In this document: in pieces, positions 35,162 to 42,005 of the stretch
Layout: each line of letters opens with the position of its first letter
Numbering within the stretch: position 1 is the first letter of the stretch
From: an uncultured Oscillospiraceae bacterium
GTDB lineage: Bacteria; Bacillota; Clostridia; Oscillospirales; Oscillospiraceae
Assembly (NCBI GenBank): GCA_947600025.1
Contig: CANQFY010000010.1
Coordinates: forward strand, 1 to 42,005
Length of the DNA: 42,005 bases
Direction: 5' to 3'
Program-made: the position numbers and the translations under genes
The notes under the pieces: generated by a model
Databases searched by the model: none
What the model was told of the DNA's origin: nothing
What the model saw: the letters and a program-made list of their open reading frames with translations, nothing else

Positions 35162-35495
35162 TGTATCCGTCCTTTCGCTTCAATACGGCGAGATCAAAAT
35201 AGGCAAAGGCTTCATATTTTCGCTCCTTTGCAGGCAGATGGATCAGGTGCACACCCTCTCGAACTTCGTAGACATACTGTTCTTTTTCGTATGCCGTTTC
35301 CAGTAAATGATCAAGACCATAGAGCAGGTCTTCGTAGAACCATGTTGGGTTCTGCTCCTGTAACTGCGGAAGCGTTAATTCATACTTATCCCGGAACCAA
35401 TCACCCATGGATGCGGACACAAATTGCCCCTGCATCTGGTCAAAGCGGCGCAACTCCATGATTTCCCGCAAGGTCATATCTTTTGTGATTTCCAT
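35151..35495 (-). CDS. Small protein heading the glycoside operon, function unknown
   Basis: A 114-residue acidic, aromatic-rich protein with a strong ribosome-binding site (GGAGG just before ATG 35495). The layout TLREIMEL near residue 8, LTLPQLQEQNP near 40, LLYGLDHLLETAYEKEQYVYEV near 57, then HLIHLPA recalls the N-terminal helper domain that I remember in front of some clostridial alpha/beta hydrolases, but here it stands alone. It could be a partner subunit or regulator of the downstream hydrolases. It is the first gene of the operon and overlaps the GH3 gene by 11 bases. Confidence 0.62.
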   Translation of the reverse strand: MEITKDMTLREIMELRRFDQMQGQFVSASMGDWFRDKYELTLPQLQEQNPTWFYEDLLYGLDHLLETAYEKEQYVYEVREGVHLIHLPAKERKYEAFAYFDLAVLKRKDGYNEK

Positions 35496-35534
35496 GTGAC
35501 CTCCTGCTCATAAAATATTGCAAATTATCAGCAC

Positions 35535-35563
35535 TTGTTTTTAGACCGGTGTGAAGGTATAAT
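35535..35563 (+). promoter_or_regulatory. Promoter of the AraC-family regulator
   Basis: TTGTTT at 35535-35540, a 17-base spacer and a perfect TATAAT at 35558-35563. Transcription should start near 35570. The region between the divergent genes is only about 100 bases, so the operon promoter on the other strand must overlap it; I see no equally good hexamers there, which fits a promoter that needs the AraC-type activator. Confidence 0.72.
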
Positions 35564-35601
35564 AGTCGTAATGATTTTTGCGAAATGGTGGTGGATTTAA
35601 G

Positions 35602-36567
35602 GTGTTTGACGGCATTTCCTTTCTTCATGCCGAAACGGACAGGCCCATAACCTCCCGGCAAATTTCGGACGAGACCCTAAAAAGCGGCAAGTATGATCCT
35701 GAAAACTTGGCAAACTCAGAATTTTACCTGCTCGGCAGCACCGATGCATTCCGCCCGGTGCCGATCACAGCCTTTGCAAAAGAAAATCTCTTTTATATGC
35801 AAGCCTTCACCATTTTTCATTACCGCAAAGGTTCTTACACCCTGCGGCAAAATTTCCGTTCTTTCTTAGTGCTGTACACATATGAAGGTATAGGGGAAGT
35901 AAAATACTGCGGCAGATCCTTCGTGCTGAATCCCGGAGATGGCATCCTGATCGATTGCCGCAAGCCCCACTATTATGCTGCCGCAGAGGACTGGAAAGTC
36001 GCCGTTCTTCATCTGAACGGGCCGCTTGCGGAACATTATAGTGACGAATACCAGAAATCCGGTCGGCTCGTATTTCACGAAAGCATCACAGGCCGGTTTC
36101 ACCGGTATCTGGAGCAAGTGTTGGAAATCTATGATTCTCCCAGCCTGCATCGGGATCTGCGTGCCCACCATGCCATTGATGGTCTGCTGCTGTACCTGAC
36201 ATTACTTTCCTCCAACCTTGCCATTCACAAGCAGGACGTTCCAAAGAGTGTCCAGCGGGCAATGAAGCATATGGAGCAACATTATATGGGTGCCATTTCA
36301 CTGGATGATTTGGCTGAGCTCACAGGTACAAACAAGTTTCACCTATCCAAGGAATTTAAGCGCTATACCGGATTCTCTCCCAATGACTATTTGATCTGGC
36401 TGCGAATCAATCATGCAAAAATCATGCTGAAAACCACGACTTTACCTGCCAGCAAGATTTCTCATCAGGTAGGAATCCATGATATCAACAACTTCCATTA
36501 TCTGTTCAAAAAACGGGTAGGCATGACACCTATCCAATACCGCAATAGCATGGATTATATTTTGTAA
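35602..36567 (+). CDS. AraC-family transcriptional regulator
   Basis: A 321-residue regulator. The N-terminal half is a cupin-like sensor domain (GDGILIDCRKPHYYAA near residue 112), and the last ~100 residues form the double helix-turn-helix (ISLDDLAELTGTNKFHLSKE and KISHQVGIHDINNFHYLFK, ending GMTPIQYR). GTG at 35602 is preferred because GGTGGTGGA lies just upstream and it follows the promoter; a TTG at 35578 is an alternative. Divergence from the glycoside operon implies that it activates that operon, and perhaps the transporter genes, in response to rhamnose or a released glycoside. Confidence 0.88.
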   Translation: MFDGISFLHAETDRPITSRQISDETLKSGKYDPENLANSEFYLLGSTDAFRPVPITAFAKENLFYMQAFTIFHYRKGSYTLRQNFRSFLVLYTYEGIGEVKYCGRSFVLNPGDGILIDCRKPHYYAAAEDWKVAVLHLNGPLAEHYSDEYQKSGRLVFHESITGRFHRYLEQVLEIYDSPSLHRDLRAHHAIDGLLLYLTLLSSNLAIHKQDVPKSVQRAMKHMEQHYMGAISLDDLAELTGTNKFHLSKEFKRYTGFSPNDYLIWLRINHAKIMLKTTTLPASKISHQVGIHDINNFHYLFKKRVGMTPIQYRNSMDYIL

Positions 36568-36573
36568 AGAACT

Positions 36574-36608
36574 GGGCGCAGGCAGGACATCTGCCTGTGC
36601 CCGTCATG
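36574..36608. terminator. Shared hairpin between the converging araC-type and hydrolase genes
   Basis: A 12-base-pair stem, GGGCGCAGGCAG (36574-36585) with CTGCCTGTGCCC (36591-36602), one G-U pair included, closes GACAT. It fills the whole 41-base space between two convergent genes. T-runs are weak on both sides, so it may work as a bidirectional or rho-assisted terminator. Confidence 0.7.
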
Positions 36609-37784
36609 TTATTGATTGCCCCAGACAGAGAACACCAATTCCTCTACCTTGCGGCTGATATAGGAACCGGAGCCGCCCAAATCACTTCTGTGGGTAGCAA
36701 ACACGACTTCCAGTTTATCCTCCGGGGATACAAAGAAATGGGTGCCCAGCGCACCGCTCCAGCCGTAGGTGCCGGAGGTACAGAATGGATCGTTCTGGCG
36801 GATTCTGACGCCCAGTCCCCAGACCTGTCCGGGTTCCGGTTCCATGTGTTTTTCCTGCGCCTCGGTGCGCATCAACTTTACGGTTTCCGGTTTGAGAAAT
36901 CCGTCACCATCATTGCACAGCATTCGGCCCAGTTTTTCATAGTCTTTCACCGTGCAGTACAAACCGCCGCAGCCTGCCACATAATCTGCATCCGGTTCGA
37001 TGCGCAGTATGCTTTCCAGATCCCGTGGTGTTCCGGTAATATCCACCAGTCTGTTCCTTTTACGGGTGTAGGTTCTGGCAAGATCCGTTTTGTCCGTTAG
37101 CTTGAACGTTGCGGAATCCATGCCCAAAGGCTTAAATACCAATTCACGGTAGGCATCCGCAACAGGCTCCTCTGTAATCACACCCAAAAGATATCCAAGA
37201 ACATCATAGGCCGCACAGGGAGAATAACCGGTATTCGTTCCCGGATGAAAATCCAACACATATCGGCTATATGCGTCGATCCGCTGTTCCAGCGTATCTT
37301 TTTTGTTATGCTTCAGCATGGCGATCATACCGGCGATGCCCTGCTGTAAGCCGGAAGCGTGGCTGAGGAGATCCCGGATGGTTACTTCTCTGTCGGAGGG
37401 TATCGATCTCACTTTATCCATCCGGAAGAACAACAGTTTCGGCAAAATTGATGTCATTCTCATTCCGGGGTGCCATTCGTAGCGTTTATCCACACAGACC
37501 TGCATATCAGCAAACTGTGGCAGGTACTTGGAGATCGGATCATCCAGTCCGAGCCTGCCTTCTTCGATCAGCTTCATGATTGCAACGGCGGTGACTACCT
37601 TTGTCATAGAGGCCATGCGGAATACTGTATGATCGGTAATGGGAATCTTCTTTTCAATATCCGCATAGCCCCACTTGCCGTCAAACACGATTTCATCGTT
37701 CTTGCGGATGACAAGTGCCCCGCCAGCAATTTCGCCATTTGCTATGTAGGAATCCATCACTTGATGGATCGCGTTGGGGGTCAT
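36609..37784 (-). CDS. Serine hydrolase, class C beta-lactamase/esterase fold
   Basis: A 391-residue beta-lactamase-fold enzyme from ATG 37784, which has AAGGAG nine bases upstream. The SxxK nucleophile is S59-M-T-K62. The second motif reads YSPCAAYDVLG, so the position of the YxN asparagine is a proline, as in family VIII esterases rather than true beta-lactamases. A GxxG-type third motif appears in GWSGALGTHF near 345. No signal peptide is visible, so a cytoplasmic esterase acting on an imported acylated compound is more likely than antibiotic resistance. It lies just after the transporter gene on the same strand. Confidence 0.82.
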   Translation of the reverse strand: MTPNAIHQVMDSYIANGEIAGGALVIRKNDEIVFDGKWGYADIEKKIPITDHTVFRMASMTKVVTAVAIMKLIEEGRLGLDDPISKYLPQFADMQVCVDKRYEWHPGMRMTSILPKLLFFRMDKVRSIPSDREVTIRDLLSHASGLQQGIAGMIAMLKHNKKDTLEQRIDAYSRYVLDFHPGTNTGYSPCAAYDVLGYLLGVITEEPVADAYRELVFKPLGMDSATFKLTDKTDLARTYTRKRNRLVDITGTPRDLESILRIEPDADYVAGCGGLYCTVKDYEKLGRMLCNDGDGFLKPETVKLMRTEAQEKHMEPEPGQVWGLGVRIRQNDPFCTSGTYGWSGALGTHFFVSPEDKLEVVFATHRSDLGGSGSYISRKVEELVFSVWGNQ

Positions 37785-37797
37785 AGGAATCAGCTCC

Positions 37798-39267
37798 TTA
37801 GTATTTTCTGGAAAGCTGTGCTTCACACTCTTCTCGGGAAATTTCACCGGCATTGCACTTTGCCATCAGGGCAACATCCTGATCCTTCAGCTTATAGAAG
37901 CCCATCAGCAGGACACTCAACAACACGCCGATCATGGGAATCAGCGCATAGATGGCCCACATGGCATCCATAGCCCCCTGCGGCTGGGTCACACCTGCAG
38001 CCTGCAAATCTTCAAAGCTTTCCGCAGCCACTGGAATGTAGTCGGACAAACCCAGAATGAACAAACCAAGAGAAGCGGAAACAGAAGAGGTCAGCTTGGT
38101 GACAAAAGAGGACAGTGCGTTGCAGATGCCGGAGCAGTCTTTTCCGGTCTTATAACGGGTATATTCGATGGTATCAGGCAAAAAGAAGCTCTTTGCAACA
38201 TTGCTCATGTTGCCGAAGGGCGCCTGCAGCACCAACAGCGCACAACAAATCGCAAAGATCGGACCAACAAAGTAGATGCTCAGTTGTATCACCGCGCCAA
38301 TCGTACCGGTCACCATGAACACTTTCAGCTTGCCATACTTGCTGACAAACTTCTTGGTTTGCATCTGGGCAATCAGAACAGGAATCAGAGAAATGATGAT
38401 GGGAATCGCCAAAATCAGAGAACTTCCGAAATGGTAGTAAGAAACCAGTGTGCCAACAGCACCGCCGGTCTGGAGGCATTGGTTGACTACGGTGCTGATC
38501 AGCATAACCATCAGATACTTATTGGTTTTGATGCAGTTCCACATATCCCGCAGGGTATACTTTTCGTTCTCAGAAGGGTCCACATTGGCAAGGCTGGAGT
38601 TATGTTCCTTCACGCCTTTGCACATGGGCAGCATCATGCAGAAGAAAGCAACAGAAGAGGCCAGCGCAACTGAACGGATGGGAATACCAACAGCCTCGCT
38701 GATGGCAACCGTCCAAATCAGACCAGCTCCGATGGTGGCGAGGGAGGAAACGATGGTTTTGGTCTGAAGGATAGAGTTTCGCTCATCCAGATTGTCGGTT
38801 AAGGTGACGATCATGGAACTCATAGGTACTTCCACCAAAGTGTAAGTCAGGTCGTACATCAGGTAGAAAACAAAAAACCAAGCGATTTTGCCCGGGGCAG
38901 GCCAAGAGGCGGGCATACAGAAAAACAGGACTGTGAAAATGGGGAATAAGAAGAAAGTCAGCCGGTACCAAGGCAGGTACTTGCCCTCACCAGTAATTCT
39001 CTCGAATGGTTTCCACTTCGTGATTTTGATCCGATCCACCAGATAACCGAAAATCACATCATCGAAAGCATCAATGATCTTGACCACCAGCATGGCACCG
39101 GCAATTGCTGTCATGTCGATACCCTGGAAAATCATGAAGGTACTCATCAGTGCTGTGACGATATATCCTTCCAGAGTGCGGCCCAGATCACCAATAATGT
39201 AATTCCGGCGTTCCTTCTTGGTTGTTTTCCAGTCTTCTCGGCTGGTGGCGTTTTTCGTTTTCGCCAT
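37798..39267 (-). CDS. Glycoside-pentoside-hexuronide (GPH) cation symporter
   Basis: A 489-residue, 12-helix membrane protein of the MelB/GPH branch of the MFS. The cation-site region is recognisable as DAFDDVIFGYLVDR near residue 86, followed by KWKPFERITGEGKYLPW and PMSSMIVTLTDNLDERN near 150-165. Such transporters import sugars or glycosides with Na+ or H+. With no secreted glycosidase in the cluster, this is the best candidate for uptake of the intact glycoside. Its promoter is upstream, and the serine hydrolase follows with its ribosome-binding site overlapping the stop of this gene. Confidence 0.92.
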   Translation of the reverse strand: MAKTKNATSREDWKTTKKERRNYIIGDLGRTLEGYIVTALMSTFMIFQGIDMTAIAGAMLVVKIIDAFDDVIFGYLVDRIKITKWKPFERITGEGKYLPWYRLTFFLFPIFTVLFFCMPASWPAPGKIAWFFVFYLMYDLTYTLVEVPMSSMIVTLTDNLDERNSILQTKTIVSSLATIGAGLIWTVAISEAVGIPIRSVALASSVAFFCMMLPMCKGVKEHNSSLANVDPSENEKYTLRDMWNCIKTNKYLMVMLISTVVNQCLQTGGAVGTLVSYYHFGSSLILAIPIIISLIPVLIAQMQTKKFVSKYGKLKVFMVTGTIGAVIQLSIYFVGPIFAICCALLVLQAPFGNMSNVAKSFFLPDTIEYTRYKTGKDCSGICNALSSFVTKLTSSVSASLGLFILGLSDYIPVAAESFEDLQAAGVTQPQGAMDAMWAIYALIPMIGVLLSVLLMGFYKLKDQDVALMAKCNAGEISREECEAQLSRKY

Positions 39268-39311
39268 GGTAACCCTCTCCTTTTAGACATTATGCCAGAA
39301 TGGATGACTTG

Positions 39312-39340
39312 ATTATAGTGGCTTTTGTTAATTCTGTCAT
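39312..39340 (-). promoter_or_regulatory. Promoter of the transporter-hydrolase operon
   Basis: On the minus strand ATGACA (39340-39335), a 17-base spacer and a perfect TATAAT (39317-39312) precede the transporter gene. The expected start of transcription is near 39305, with a leader of about 38 bases containing AAAGGAGAGGG as the ribosome-binding site. Confidence 0.8.
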
Positions 39341-39683
39341 CTAGGTATGTTGGCGAAATATCATAAAATCTTGGCTTTTTGAATTTTACTCGTAAGTATT
39401 CAATAGCCACCTGCCTAGAATAAACTGCGGCAGGATCTTAGTTTGATATGATCCTGCCGTGGTTGGCTTTGGGGTTATTCTGTTTTCTTCAACTGGCTGA
39501 ACACGAGTTTTAATCTTACAATTACTCATGTCTTAATTTCAGGGTTTCAATGAGAAGCCCTCTCGATGACCAGTACTTAACGGTTTCCAAAAATCCTTCC
39601 TCGCTGGTCGTATTTATGGGCAAGCACGAGCATATTGTCTGACATAACCGCAAAGCGTTCTTTAATATGAACGCCTGCTCCTT
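39341..39683. other. Intergenic region with a perfect hairpin, no gene seen
   Basis: This AT-richer gap separates the tetR stop from the transporter promoter. It contains a perfect ten-base inverted repeat, CGGCAGGATC (39428-39437) with GATCCTGCCG (39450-39459), around a 12-base loop. No T-run follows on either strand, so it could be a weak terminator for tetR or a protein-binding site. I see no reading frame with coding character. Confidence 0.55.
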
Positions 39684-40265
39684 TTACTCAGCTATATTTT
39701 CAGGATCGGCCAAGCCGTAATTATTAGCAACCTGGAAATCATCATTTTGCTGATTGAGTATATGAATACTATTTCGCGTTTCTCCCCTGCTGACTTTTGG
39801 AAATCCTATGCTCAGTTTCTCCGGTGGAATAGCCATTCCCCGTCGCATCCACTCATCCACCAGCCCATATAGGCCACCCGCAAAGCAGCTTAAAGGATAT
39901 ACATCTTCATCCGATTTATTGTCCAATTCCATTGCGTTTCGGATTGCCTCAAGCAGATAGTGACTCATACCGCAGCGATGAAGTAGCAGATAGAAATTCC
40001 TATGACCATAAAAGTGCCGCAGCAGACTTGGCCCTAATTCCTCCAGGTTCCCAATGGCCTCAAACTCGCGGCCCCATTCTTTCAAAAGCCTCGTCAAATG
40101 ATGATGCACTACCGCTTCTTTCGTATCAAAATGGCGGTAGAAGGAGGCCCGCCCAACCTCAGCTCTCCGAATAATATCACTGACTGTAATTTCCTCAAAA
40201 GGTTTTTCTTTCATCAGATCCAGCAATCCATCTGTGATTCTATCTACTACATAGCCAGTCTCCAT
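39684..40265 (-). CDS. TetR-family transcriptional regulator
   Basis: A 193-residue repressor-type protein from ATG 40265 (an upstream in-frame start would add 16 residues of poor quality). The helix-turn-helix is at residues 20-53 (ITVSDIIRRAEVGRASFYRH, then FDTKEAV), typical of the family. The C-terminal ligand domain resembles TetR_C_7-type clostridial regulators by eye. It is divergent from the hydrolase at 40501, with a palindrome in the gap, so it most likely represses that gene and itself. Its 3' tail (last ~30 residues) looks unstructured. Confidence 0.88.
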   Translation of the reverse strand: METGYVVDRITDGLLDLMKEKPFEEITVSDIIRRAEVGRASFYRHFDTKEAVVHHHLTRLLKEWGREFEAIGNLEELGPSLLRHFYGHRNFYLLLHRCGMSHYLLEAIRNAMELDNKSDEDVYPLSCFAGGLYGLVDEWMRRGMAIPPEKLSIGFPKVSRGETRNSIHILNQQNDDFQVANNYGLADPENIAE

Positions 40266-40345
40266 GATACATAATCCCCCGGTTTGTCCCATTTTTGCCG
40301 CAGATATTGACATTCATCACCGCAAGCGATACACTTGTCTCAAAT

Positions 40346-40374
40346 ATGATATATCAATACTCTGTGGTTGTCAA
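40346..40374 (-). promoter_or_regulatory. Promoter of the tetR-type gene
   Basis: On the minus strand TTGACA (40374-40369), a 17-base spacer and TATCAT (40351-40346) give a near-consensus promoter. It leaves a leader of about 75 bases before the ATG at 40265. The palindrome listed next begins five bases upstream of its -35 element. Confidence 0.72.
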
Positions 40375-40378
40375 GGAA

Positions 40379-40409
40379 AACGTATCTGTGAAGAAACACG
40401 CGATACGTT
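40379..40409. promoter_or_regulatory. Inverted repeat, probable TetR-family operator
   Basis: AACGTATC (40379-40386) and GATACGTT (40402-40409) form a perfect eight-base inverted repeat, extended inward by TGTG/CACG. The right arm touches a TTGACA hexamer at 40409-40414 that could be the -35 of the divergent hydrolase gene. Binding here could block both directions. Confidence 0.55.
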
Positions 40410-40500
40410 TGACAATTCAGCGGGGGCTATCATATCCGGGATTATAATTGGAACCTGTTATGGACCAACCATTCTCAATTTACTTCAGGGAGGATCAGCA

Positions 40501-41661
40501 ATGGATACGAATCACGCGGCATCAAAAACAACGAAAAAGAAGCGTTGGGGACTCAGAATACTCATGATCATTGCAATAGCCATAATAGTCCTTGCGGCAG
40601 CCATTTTTATTTTCTTAAAGATGACATTTCTCAAGTCTTTTCCCGAATTAAAGGGAGAGCCTGAAATTGGGAAATGGTACAGTGTCCCCATATCGGAAGC
40701 GAAGTCGTCGGACGGCAGTGAGTGGCACGGAATCTTCCGTAAGGGCACAGCGAACAAGGTCGTTGTCTATTTCTTCGGCGGCGGCGTGAGCATCACGGGC
40801 GAAACAAGCGAAGGCGGCACGCAGTTCTTTGCCACCACCATGCTTGGTCAGGATTTCGTCGCGCAAGGCGGCATCGGAAGTACGGTTGATGACAATCCGT
40901 TTAAAGACTGGACTTTTATCGTCATTCCCTATGCCTCCGGGGATTTCCATACCGGGACAGGTGAATACCACTACACAAAAAACGGTAAAGATACTGTCGT
41001 CTACCACAATGGCTACAACAATTATTCCGCGTATCTGAATGAAATCATGAAGTATGTGGGCGAACCGGACACTTTGCTTGTGACCGGGTTCTCCGCGGGC
41101 GGGTTTGCCACATCGCTTCTGGCGGATGACGTGATCAGCCGTTTTCCCTCTGCCCAAAATGTTACGGTGTGTGTGGACAGCTCCTTGCTCCTTTATGAAG
41201 GCTGGCACGACTCCGCTACGGATCTCTGGCAGTCGCCAAAGGAGATTTCTGACCGGCTGACGACGAATAATATTGTGCTGGACAGCCTGACGGCACTTTA
41301 TAATAAGCGCGGGGACAGTGTGAAAATACTGTTTGACTGCTCTTGCCGGGATGATACCCTGCAACAGTATCAGTCCTATATTGAGAGCGGAAAGATGGAT
41401 AAGACGAAAGAACTCGGTGATCAGTTCCAAGAGAATTTGGCGGAAATGGTTCGCGGTCTGCAAGAAAACATCCCCAGCGTGGGCATTTACATTTGGAGTT
41501 ACAATGAGGATGCAGAAACCCACAACACCCAACACACCATCATCTCGTCCAATGTATTCGACAAACTCGGCAATGAAAAGAGCGTATGCGAATGGATGTA
41601 CGACGCAGTCAACGGTGAAGTCAAAACCTTCGGATTGGGGCTGCTTGGTGAAGATCAATAA
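40501..41661 (+). CDS. Membrane-anchored Notum/pectinacetylesterase-like hydrolase
   Basis: A 386-residue protein from ATG 40501, supported by GGGAGG at 40488-40493. A lysine-rich start (KTTKKKRWG) and one hydrophobic helix at about residues 19-41 anchor it with the enzyme domain outside the cell. The alpha/beta-hydrolase features of the pectinacetylesterase/Notum family are visible: VVYFFGGGVSITG near residue 82 (oxyanion loop), PYASGDFHTGTGEYHY near 145, and the nucleophile elbow TGFSAGGFAT with S198. The His may be in the late segment AETHNTQHT near 340. Substrate is unknown; pectin deacetylation and removal of other acyl groups are both possible. It has lower GC than the core genes. Confidence 0.8.
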   Translation: MDTNHAASKTTKKKRWGLRILMIIAIAIIVLAAAIFIFLKMTFLKSFPELKGEPEIGKWYSVPISEAKSSDGSEWHGIFRKGTANKVVVYFFGGGVSITGETSEGGTQFFATTMLGQDFVAQGGIGSTVDDNPFKDWTFIVIPYASGDFHTGTGEYHYTKNGKDTVVYHNGYNNYSAYLNEIMKYVGEPDTLLVTGFSAGGFATSLLADDVISRFPSAQNVTVCVDSSLLLYEGWHDSATDLWQSPKEISDRLTTNNIVLDSLTALYNKRGDSVKILFDCSCRDDTLQQYQSYIESGKMDKTKELGDQFQENLAEMVRGLQENIPSVGIYIWSYNEDAETHNTQHTIISSNVFDKLGNEKSVCEWMYDAVNGEVKTFGLGLLGEDQ

Positions 41662-41669
41662 GAAAACGT

Positions 41670-41702
41670 CAAGGACTGTCGCGGTATCCGCGGCAGCCCT
41701 TG
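41670..41702 (+). terminator. Hairpin after the Notum-like gene
   Basis: CAAGGACTGTCGCGG (41670-41684) pairs with CCGCGGCAGCCCTTG (41688-41702) around a three-base loop, with one mismatch and one G-U pair. The following T-run is weak, so it is a probable rather than certain terminator. It begins eight bases after the stop codon. Confidence 0.6.
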
Positions 41703-41739
41703 GTTTATATTGGTATTGAACTGTATTTATTTTTCCGTC

Positions 41740-41829
41740 CCCATATAAACCGGATAGCGTTTTTAATCTTTCTTCATCGTAATTGGCGTTGTATAAATAC
41801 CCTGCGGCCGCTTTTTCTTTTTCTGTCAA
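41740..41829 (-). pseudogene. Maltose/galactoside O-acetyltransferase, N-terminal fragment
   Basis: From a TTG at 41829 the minus strand reads M-T-E-K-E-K-A-A-A-G then YLYNANYDEERLK, the typical opening of LacA/Maa-type sugar O-acetyltransferases. After about 25-30 codons the resemblance stops, and the frame continues only as antisense of the Notum-like gene. The left-handed beta-helix catalytic part is missing. It therefore looks like a gene cut off by insertion or recombination of the segment to its left. Confidence 0.55.
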
Positions 41830-41840
41830 AGCATTTCACC

Positions 41841-42005
41841 TCACCGAAAGCTCATTTTGTATTTTGCCGGCGTGATCCCGTACCTGTCCTTAAAGTCTCG
41901 GACAAACTGGACGGTGTCACCATAGCCAATCTTCTCGCAGACAGCGGCGAGTTTGATATTTGGCGTTGTGCGGAGGATCTCCTCGGCGTGAAACAGGCGT
42001 ATTTC
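41841..42005 (-). CDS. AraC-family regulator, C-terminal end (runs off window)
   Basis: The last 54 codons of a gene entering from the right edge: AEEILRTTPNIKLAAVCEKI, then GYGDTVQFVRDFKDRYGITP and AKYK. This is the second helix-turn-helix and closing motif of an AraC-type DNA-binding domain. The stop (TGA at 41843-41841) lies 11 bases before the start of the acetyltransferase fragment, so the two were probably co-transcribed. Confidence 0.85.
   Translation of the reverse strand, partial: EIRLFHAEEILRTTPNIKLAAVCEKIGYGDTVQFVRDFKDRYGITPAKYKMSFR

Noticed and set aside
40648-41739. Minus-strand open frame opposite the Notum-like gene
   Set aside because: Only its first ~30 codons (41740-41829) resemble a real protein; the remainder is antisense of a supported gene.
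1-42005. CRISPR arrays, rRNA or tRNA genes
   Set aside because: No regularly spaced repeats and no recognisable rRNA or tRNA sequence were seen on either strand.

Overview
The first ~22.6 kb is GC-rich and carries housekeeping genes in an order and style typical of Firmicutes, class Clostridia. The TopA zinc fingers, TrmFO, a CBS/DRTGG family II pyrophosphatase, a holB-ricT pair and an RNase J start together suggest a high-GC gut member of the Oscillospirales. That placement is inferred from gene content only.

Layout: (1) 1-10.8 kb: the 5' end of an RNase J gene on the minus strand, then a tight plus-strand operon trkH-trkA-trmH-like-dprA-topA-trmFO-plsX-rnc-glf, closed by a strong terminator. 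(2) 10.95-17.7 kb: a 49-residue Gly/Cys-rich peptide gene, two terminator-like hairpins, then an apparently intact phage head/packaging cassette. It encodes a short TerS, TerL, portal, a prohead-protease-like protein, a decoration-like protein, major capsid and three head-completion-type proteins. No integrase, repressor, replication, tail or lysis gene is adjacent, and a terminator ends it. (3) 17.7-22.9 kb: housekeeping genes resume (asparaginase, pyrophosphatase, DNA polymerase III delta', RicT/PSP1) with a small membrane protein. (4) 23.1-24.45 kb: a scar made of C-terminal pieces of tandem large serine recombinases joined to half of an epimerase gene. (5) 24.6-35.5 kb: a long minus-strand operon, read from 35.5 down to 24.6 kb: small unknown protein, GH3 beta-glucosidase with inverted domain order, GH78 alpha-L-rhamnosidase, tannase/feruloyl-esterase-like enzyme, small C-terminal-domain-like protein, rhaB, rhaA, rhaD. 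A divergent AraC-family regulator sits at its head. (6) 36.6-39.3 kb: a beta-lactamase-fold hydrolase and a GPH-family sugar symporter on the minus strand. (7) 39.7-42 kb: a TetR-family regulator divergent from a membrane-anchored Notum/pectinacetylesterase-like hydrolase, with a palindrome between them, then a fragment of a sugar O-acetyltransferase gene and the end of an AraC-family gene.

Two systems stand out. The first is the tail-less, integrase-less head cassette embedded among core genes; its terminase small subunit appears to lack the usual N-terminal DNA-binding domain. This could be a domesticated particle, a GTA-like or satellite-like capsid module, or a neat prophage remnant. The second is the operon with its symporter and regulator. 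Its enzymes lack signal peptides, so the model is that an intact acylated rhamno-glucoside of a plant phenol is imported and dismantled in the cytoplasm: esterase removes the acyl group, GH78 the rhamnose, GH3 the glucose, and RhaBAD feeds rhamnose into glycolysis and lactaldehyde. The rhaBAD part keeps the GC-rich style of the first half, while the hydrolase, regulator and transporter part is visibly less GC-rich, so the operon looks like a composite of resident and acquired parts.
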